NCBI RefSeq assembly: GCF_014649815.1
Contig: NZ_BMTT01000007.1
Span: 1-64,000, forward strand
DNA length: 64,000 nucleotides
Reading direction: 5' to 3'
Source: Streptomyces mutabilis
Lineage (GTDB): Bacteria > Actinomycetota > Actinomycetes > Streptomycetales > Streptomycetaceae
Below, in pieces: positions 59,765 to 64,000 of this stretch (positions within the stretch are counted from its first letter, which is position 1; the number at the start of each line of letters is the position of its first letter). A program made the position numbers and the translations under genes. The notes under the pieces are model-generated. The model had not been told where the DNA came from, made no database searches, and saw nothing but the letters and a program-made list of their open reading frames with translations.

Positions 59765-60958
59765 ATGTCGTACGTGGAGATGCCGGGCGCGAAGGTGCCG
59801 ATCCGCATGTGGACCGACCCGGCGACGGTCGAGGAGGGCGCGCTCCAGCAGCTGCGCAACGTCGCGACCCTGCCGTGGATCAAGGGCCTCGCGGTCATGC
59901 CGGACGTGCACTACGGCAAGGGCGCGACGGTCGGGTCCGTGATCGCGATGCGGGGCGCGGTGTGCCCGGCGGCGGTCGGCGTGGACATCGGCTGCGGGAT
60001 GTCGGCCGTGAAGACGTCCCTGACGGCCAACGACCTGCCGGGCGACCTGTCGCGGCTGCGCTCGAAGATCGAGCAGGCGATTCCGGTGGGGCGGGGGATG
60101 CACGACAGTCCCGTCGATCCGGGGCGCATCCACGGGCTCGCGACGGCCGGGTGGGACGACTTCTGGGGGCGGTTCGACGGGGTGGCGGAGGCGGTCAAAT
60201 TCCGTCATGAGCGGGCCGAGAGGCAGATGGGAACGCTCGGAAGTGGCAACCATTTCGTCGAAGTTTGCACGGATACGAACGGTTCTGTGTGGCTCATGCT
60301 CCACTCCGGCTCCCGCAACATCGGCAAGGAACTCGCCGAGCACCACATCGGCATCGCCCGGAAGCTTCCGCACAACCAAGGTCTGATCGACCGCGACCTC
60401 GCTGTGTTCGTCGCGGACACCCCGCAGATGGCGGCTTACCGCAACGACCTGTTCTGGGCGCAGGAGTACGCGAAGTACAACCGCACGCTGATGATGGGGC
60501 TCCTCAAGGACGTGGTCCGCAAGGAGTTCAAGAAGGCCAAGCCGGTCTTCGAGCCGGAGATCAGCGCGCACCACAACTACGTGGCCGAGGAGCGCTATGA
60601 CGGGATGGACCTGCTCGTCACCCGCAAGGGCGCGATCCGGGCCGGTTCCGGCGAGTACGGGATCATCCCCGGCTCCATGGGCACGGGTTCGTACATCGTG
60701 AAGGGACTGGGGAACGCCGAGTCCTTCAACTCCGCCTCCCACGGCGCCGGCCGGCGCATGAGCCGGAACGCCGCCAAGCGCCGCTTCTCCGCCAAGGACC
60801 TGGAGGAGCAGACGCGGGGCGTGGAGTGCCGCAAGGACTCCGGAGTCGTGGACGAGATCCCGGGCGCGTACAAGCCGATCGAGCAGGTCATCGACCAGCA
60901 GCGCGACCTGGTCGAGGTCGTGGCGAAGCTGAAGCAGGTCGTCTGTGTGAAGGGCTGA
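59765..60958 (+). CDS. rtcB: RtcB-family RNA ligase
   Basis: A 397-residue RtcB, which joins 2',3'-cyclic phosphate or 3'-phosphate and 5'-OH RNA ends using GTP and Mn2+. Metal ligands lie in PDVHYGKGATVGSV, the Cys-containing GVDIGCGMSA, LGSGNHFVEV and MLHSGSRNIG. The guanylylated His is in NSASHGAGRRMSR. Its length fits short bacterial RtcB proteins. ATG at 59765 follows GAGGA. In bacteria RtcB repairs tRNA or rRNA cleaved by toxins; no regulator (RtcR) or cyclase (RtcA) is adjacent. Confidence 0.93.
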   Translation: MSYVEMPGAKVPIRMWTDPATVEEGALQQLRNVATLPWIKGLAVMPDVHYGKGATVGSVIAMRGAVCPAAVGVDIGCGMSAVKTSLTANDLPGDLSRLRSKIEQAIPVGRGMHDSPVDPGRIHGLATAGWDDFWGRFDGVAEAVKFRHERAERQMGTLGSGNHFVEVCTDTNGSVWLMLHSGSRNIGKELAEHHIGIARKLPHNQGLIDRDLAVFVADTPQMAAYRNDLFWAQEYAKYNRTLMMGLLKDVVRKEFKKAKPVFEPEISAHHNYVAEERYDGMDLLVTRKGAIRAGSGEYGIIPGSMGTGSYIVKGLGNAESFNSASHGAGRRMSRNAAKRRFSAKDLEEQTRGVECRKDSGVVDEIPGAYKPIEQVIDQQRDLVEVVAKLKQVVCVKG

Positions 60959-60970
60959 CGCGGGGCGCCG

Positions 60971-61750
60971 CTACGCCTCCCGGTGCACCTTCGTGTTCGA
61001 GGCCTGGGCGCGGGGGCGGACCACCAGGAGGTCGATGTTGACGTGGGCGGGGCGGGTGACCGCCCATGTGATGGTGTCGGCGACGTCGTCGGCGGTCAGG
61101 GGGGCCGGGACGCCGGCGTAGACCTTGGCCGCCTTTTCCTCGTCGCCGCTGAAGCGGGTGAGGGCGAACTCGTCGGTCTTGACCATGCCGGGCGCGATCT
61201 CGACGACGCGGACCGGACGGCCGACGATCTCCAGGCGCAGGGTCTCGGCGAGGACGTGTTCGGCGTGCTTGGCGGCGACGTAGCCGGCGCCGCCCTCGTA
61301 GGTGGCGAAGCCGGCGGTGGAGGAGACGACGACCACCGTGCCGTCGCCGCTCGCCTCCAGCTTGGGGAGCAGTGCCTGGGTGAGGTTCAAGGTGCCGAGG
61401 ACGTTCGTCTCGTACATGCGGCGCCAGTCCTCGGGGTCGCCGGTGGCCACCGGGTCGGCGCCGAGCGCTCCGCCGGCGTTGTTGACGAGGACGCCGATCG
61501 TCTTGAAGGCGGTGGCGAACTCGTCGACGGCCGCGCGATCGGTGACGTCCAGCGGGTAGGCCGTGGCCTTGTGGCCGGCCGCCTGGATCTCCTCCGCCAA
61601 CGCCTCGATGCGGTCCTTGCGGCGGGCGGTGAGGACGACGCGGTACCCGGCGGCGGCGAGCTGCCGGGCCGTGGCGGCGCCGATGCCGCTGCTCGCACCG
61701 GTGACGACGGCGATGCGGGAGGCGGCGGACGGGGCGGCTGCGGTGGCCAT
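60971..61750 (-). CDS. Short-chain dehydrogenase/reductase
   Basis: A 259-residue classical SDR. NADP-binding VVTGASSGIGAATAR, NNAG at the core (LVNNAGGALG), catalytic Ser in VVVVSSTAGFA and the YxxxK pair in GYVAAKHAEH; Arg at the end of beta-strand 2 (TARRKDR) suggests NADP(H). It is closest in style to YdfG-like 3-hydroxy-acid or serine dehydrogenases. The substrate is unknown. Convergent with rtcB. Confidence 0.88.
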   Translation of the reverse strand: MATAAAPSAASRIAVVTGASSGIGAATARQLAAAGYRVVLTARRKDRIEALAEEIQAAGHKATAYPLDVTDRAAVDEFATAFKTIGVLVNNAGGALGADPVATGDPEDWRRMYETNVLGTLNLTQALLPKLEASGDGTVVVVSSTAGFATYEGGAGYVAAKHAEHVLAETLRLEIVGRPVRVVEIAPGMVKTDEFALTRFSGDEEKAAKVYAGVPAPLTADDVADTITWAVTRPAHVNIDLLVVRPRAQASNTKVHREA

Positions 61751-61804
61751 GGGCTGCTCCTGTTGCGTGACGGGTGCGGTGCGGACGGTCGCCGACCAGG
61801 GTAG

Positions 61805-62143
61805 TCAGCCGCCGTTGCGGGGCGCCCACATGATCACGGCCATCCCCGCGAGGCAGACCAGTGCTCCGGTGATGTCCCAGCGGTCGGGGCGGTAGCCGTC
61901 CGCGACCACGCCCCACAGGATGGAGCCGGCCACGAAGATCCCGCCGTACGCGGCGAGGATGCGGCCGAAGTGGGCGTCGGGCTGGAAGGTGGCGACGAAG
62001 CCGTAGGCGCCGAGGGCGAGGACCCCGCCGGTGGCCCACAGCCAGCCGCGCTGTTCGCGCACGCCCTGCCAGACCAGCCAGGCGCCGCCGATCTCGAAGA
62101 GGGCGGCGACGACGAAGAGGGCGGCGGAGCGGAGGACCAGCAT
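61805..62143 (-). CDS. YnfA/UPF0060-family small membrane protein
   Basis: A 112-residue protein with four helices. [20 protein letters not shown] and [14 protein letters not shown] match the N-terminal signature of UPF0060, and [18 protein letters not shown]-like [19 protein letters not shown] matches its central region. The family is distantly related to small multidrug-resistance exporters, but the transport substrate is not established. ATG at 62143 gives the standard length. Transcribed away from the monooxygenase pair. Confidence 0.85.
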   Translation of the reverse strand: MLVLRSAALFVVAALFEIGGAWLVWQGVREQRGWLWATGGVLALGAYGFVATFQPDAHFGRILAAYGGIFVAGSILWGVVADGYRPDRWDITGALVCLAGMAVIMWAPRNGG

Positions 62144-62209
62144 GGGGGCAGCTTGGCACGGGGAGGAACGGGGGGCGGAATAACGTCCGGGGGTCCACCG
62201 TTCCACGAG

Positions 62210-62227
62210 TATAGTTGAACCGTCAAC
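62210..62227 (+). promoter_or_regulatory. -10 element overlapped by a palindromic operator
   Basis: TATAGT (62210-62215) resembles a -10 box and overlaps GTTGA-ACCG-TCAAC (62214-62227), a 5-bp perfect dyad. It is followed by CGGAGG before the monooxygenase ATG at 62248. Binding at this dyad would block transcription, as with MarR-type repressors. Confidence 0.6.
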
Positions 62228-62247
62228 AACTCGGAGGTTGAGCGACC

Positions 62248-63357
62248 ATGCAGTTCGGCATCTTCACCGTCGGCGACGTCACCCCGGACCCGACCACGGG
62301 CCGGACGCCGACGGAACGTGAGCGGATCAAGGCCATGGTCGCCATCGCGCTGAAGGCCGAGGAGGTCGGCCTGGACGTCTTCGCGACCGGCGAGCACCAC
62401 AACCCGCCCTTCGTGCCCTCGTCCCCGACCACGATGCTCGGCTACATCGCGGCCCGCACCGAGAAGCTGATCCTGTCCACCTCCACCACCCTCATCACCA
62501 CGAACGACCCGGTGAAGATCGCCGAGGACTTCGCGATGCTCCAGCACCTGGCCGACGGCCGGGTGGACCTGATGATGGGGCGCGGCAACACCGGGCCGGT
62601 GTACCCGTGGTTCGGCAAGGACATCCGCGAGGGCATCAACCTCGCGGTCGAGAACTACGCCCTGCTGCACCGCCTGTGGCGCGAGGACGTCGTGAACTGG
62701 GAGGGGAAGTTCCGCACCCCGCTGCAGGGCTTCACGTCCACGCCCCGCCCGTTGGACGGAATCGCGCCGTTCGTCTGGCACGGCTCGATCCGCTCGCCGG
62801 AGATCGCCGAGCAGGCCGCGTACTACGGCGACGGCTTCTTCCACAACAACATCTTCTGGCCCGCCGACCACACCAAGCGCATGGTCGAGCTGTACCGCAA
62901 CCGCTACGCCCACTACGGGCACGGCACCCCGGAGCAGGCGATCGTCGGCCTGGGCGGGCAGGTGTTCATGCGGAAGAACAGCCAGGACGCGGTGCGCGAG
63001 TTCCGCCCGTACTTCGACGTCGCCCCCGTCTACGGGCACGGGCCGTCGCTGGAGGACTTCACCGCGCAGACGCCGCTCACCGTGGGCTCGCCCCAGCAGG
63101 TGATCGAGAAGACGCTCGCCTTCCGCGACTACGCCGGTGACTACCAGCGCCAGCTGTTCCTGATGGACCACGCAGGACTGCCCCTGAAGACCGTCCTGGA
63201 GCAGCTCGACCTGCTCGGCGAGGAGGTCGTACCGGTACTGCGCGAGGAGTTCGCCAAGAACCGCCCGGCGAACGTGCCGGACGCCCCCACGCACGCCTCC
63301 CTGCTGGCCACCGCCCGCAAGGAGCGCGAGGACCGACAGGAAGGAGTACGGGCATGA
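62248..63357 (+). CDS. LLM-class FMN-dependent monooxygenase, CE1758 type
   Basis: A 369-residue luciferase-like monooxygenase with a TIM-barrel plan. [20 protein letters not shown] starts it, [16 protein letters not shown] and [20 protein letters not shown] are conserved strands, [20 protein letters not shown] marks the substrate/flavin side, and [20 protein letters not shown] follows. It uses reduced FMN and O2; the substrate is unknown. AGGAGG-like CGGAGG lies 8-13 bp before the ATG. It overlaps the reductase gene by 4 bp. Confidence 0.88.
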   Translation: MQFGIFTVGDVTPDPTTGRTPTERERIKAMVAIALKAEEVGLDVFATGEHHNPPFVPSSPTTMLGYIAARTEKLILSTSTTLITTNDPVKIAEDFAMLQHLADGRVDLMMGRGNTGPVYPWFGKDIREGINLAVENYALLHRLWREDVVNWEGKFRTPLQGFTSTPRPLDGIAPFVWHGSIRSPEIAEQAAYYGDGFFHNNIFWPADHTKRMVELYRNRYAHYGHGTPEQAIVGLGGQVFMRKNSQDAVREFRPYFDVAPVYGHGPSLEDFTAQTPLTVGSPQQVIEKTLAFRDYAGDYQRQLFLMDHAGLPLKTVLEQLDLLGEEVVPVLREEFAKNRPANVPDAPTHASLLATARKEREDRQEGVRA

Positions 63358-63968
63358 AGCTCGTCGTCGTCTCGGCGGGACTGAGCGTCCCGTCCGCCAC
63401 CCGGCTGCTCGCCGACCGCCTGGCCGCCGCCACCGCCGACCGGGCACCGGCCGAGGTCCAGGTGGTCGAGCTGCGTGACCTCGCCGTGGAGATCGCCCAC
63501 ACCTTCACGAACGGCTTCCCGGGCCGCAACCTCGCCGCCGCCTTCGACGCGGTGGCGGCGGCCGACGGCCTGATCGCGGTCACGCCGGTGTTCTCCGCGT
63601 CGTACAGCGGGCTGTTCAAGTCCTTCTTCGACGCGCTGAGCGTCACCGACGAGAACGCCCTCGCCGGGAAGCCGGTGCTGATCGGCGCGACCGGGGGCAC
63701 GGCCCGGCACTCCCTGGTCCTGGACCACGCCCTGCGGCCGCTCTTCGCCTACCTCAGGGCCGTCGTCGTCCCGACCGGCGTGTACGCCGCCTCGGAGGAC
63801 TGGGGCGCCGAGGGCCTGGACGGGCGGATCGCGCGGGCGGCCGCCGAGCTGGCCACGCTGTCGGGCGGGCTGTCGGCGGCCCCGGAACCGGCCGGGAAGC
63901 CGGCGGACGACGCCGTCGAGGTCGTCCCCTTCGAGGAACGCCTCGCGGCGCTGCGGCCCGCAGGGTGA
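63354..63968 (+). CDS. NAD(P)H-dependent FMN reductase, CE1759 type
   Basis: A 204-residue flavodoxin-fold reductase. [20 protein letters not shown] at the N-terminus, VTPVFSASYSGLFKSFFDAL as the FMN-binding region, and IGATGGTARHSLVLDHALRP are the family hallmarks. It supplies FMNH2 to the monooxygenase encoded immediately upstream (ATGA overlap). AGGAG lies just before the ATG. Confidence 0.9.
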   Translation: MKLVVVSAGLSVPSATRLLADRLAAATADRAPAEVQVVELRDLAVEIAHTFTNGFPGRNLAAAFDAVAAADGLIAVTPVFSASYSGLFKSFFDALSVTDENALAGKPVLIGATGGTARHSLVLDHALRPLFAYLRAVVVPTGVYAASEDWGAEGLDGRIARAAAELATLSGGLSAAPEPAGKPADDAVEVVPFEERLAALRPAG

Positions 63969-64000
63969 GAACCCGGTGAGAACCCCGGCCGTCCGGTCGT

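Noticed and set aside
1-64000. CRISPR arrays, tRNA and rRNA genes
   Set aside because: I saw no spaced direct repeats of CRISPR type and no convincing cloverleaf or rRNA sequence by eye. A tRNAscan or Rfam search would be decisive, particularly for bases 1-27.

Overview
The window is high-GC actinobacterial chromosome and almost certainly Streptomyces. Third codon positions are strongly G/C, GTG and TTG starts are common, genes often overlap by 4 bp, and the order (bdtA-like regulator, tiny bS22-type ribosomal protein, epimerase, acyltransferase, rsbN, bldN, HAD hydrolase, glutaredoxin, rex-hemA-hemC-hemD) is the conserved Streptomyces developmental and tetrapyrrole neighbourhood.

Layout. 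1-15.8 kb: HAD phosphatase, a frame-broken MFS remnant, AcuC-like deacetylase, the bdtA/bS22/epimerase/acyltransferase block, the developmental sigma factor BldN with its anti-sigma RsbN, then the Rex-controlled rex-hemACD operon with a clear Rex operator. 15.8-16.2 kb: remnants of two unrelated genes. 16.3-32.3 kb: a complete class I lanthipeptide (lantibiotic) cluster whose core peptide I recognise as planosporicin/microbisporicin type. It has precursor, LanB, LanC, exporter, an ECF sigma/anti-sigma pair, a LuxR-type regulator and two further ABC systems. Three promoters of the form GAACC-N15-G(C/A)TAC precede the sigma gene and both ABC operons, so the regulon can be read directly from the sequence. 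32.4-45 kb: housekeeping and accessory genes (a deazaflavin reductase-hemerythrin fusion, a MarR-like regulator, hemB, a DUF4232-like lipoprotein, an XRE membrane regulator, a methyltransferase, an aminotransferase remnant, acyltransferase 3, argS, lysS).

45.9-57.1 kb: an 11.2-kb lower-GC mobile element that has cut a DUF2637 membrane-protein gene in two. It carries two tyrosine recombinases and a coiled-coil partner in the Tn554 tnpA-tnpB-tnpC order. Its cargo looks like a Pycsar-related defence module: a class III nucleotide cyclase, a Crp-like cyclic-nucleotide regulator, a PycTM-type membrane effector, a SLATT/DUF4231-type membrane protein, and an ATPase with an aberrant P-loop. The cyclase tail and the ATPase N-terminal region share a short sequence motif, which suggests that they are partners. 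This cargo is the best candidate for an undescribed system in the window.

57.1-64 kb: two tandem DUF3558-type lipoproteins, RtcB RNA ligase, an SDR, a YnfA-like membrane protein and a luciferase-like monooxygenase/FMN reductase pair behind an operator-like palindrome.

Family names are from recognition of the translated sequences; no database search was run.
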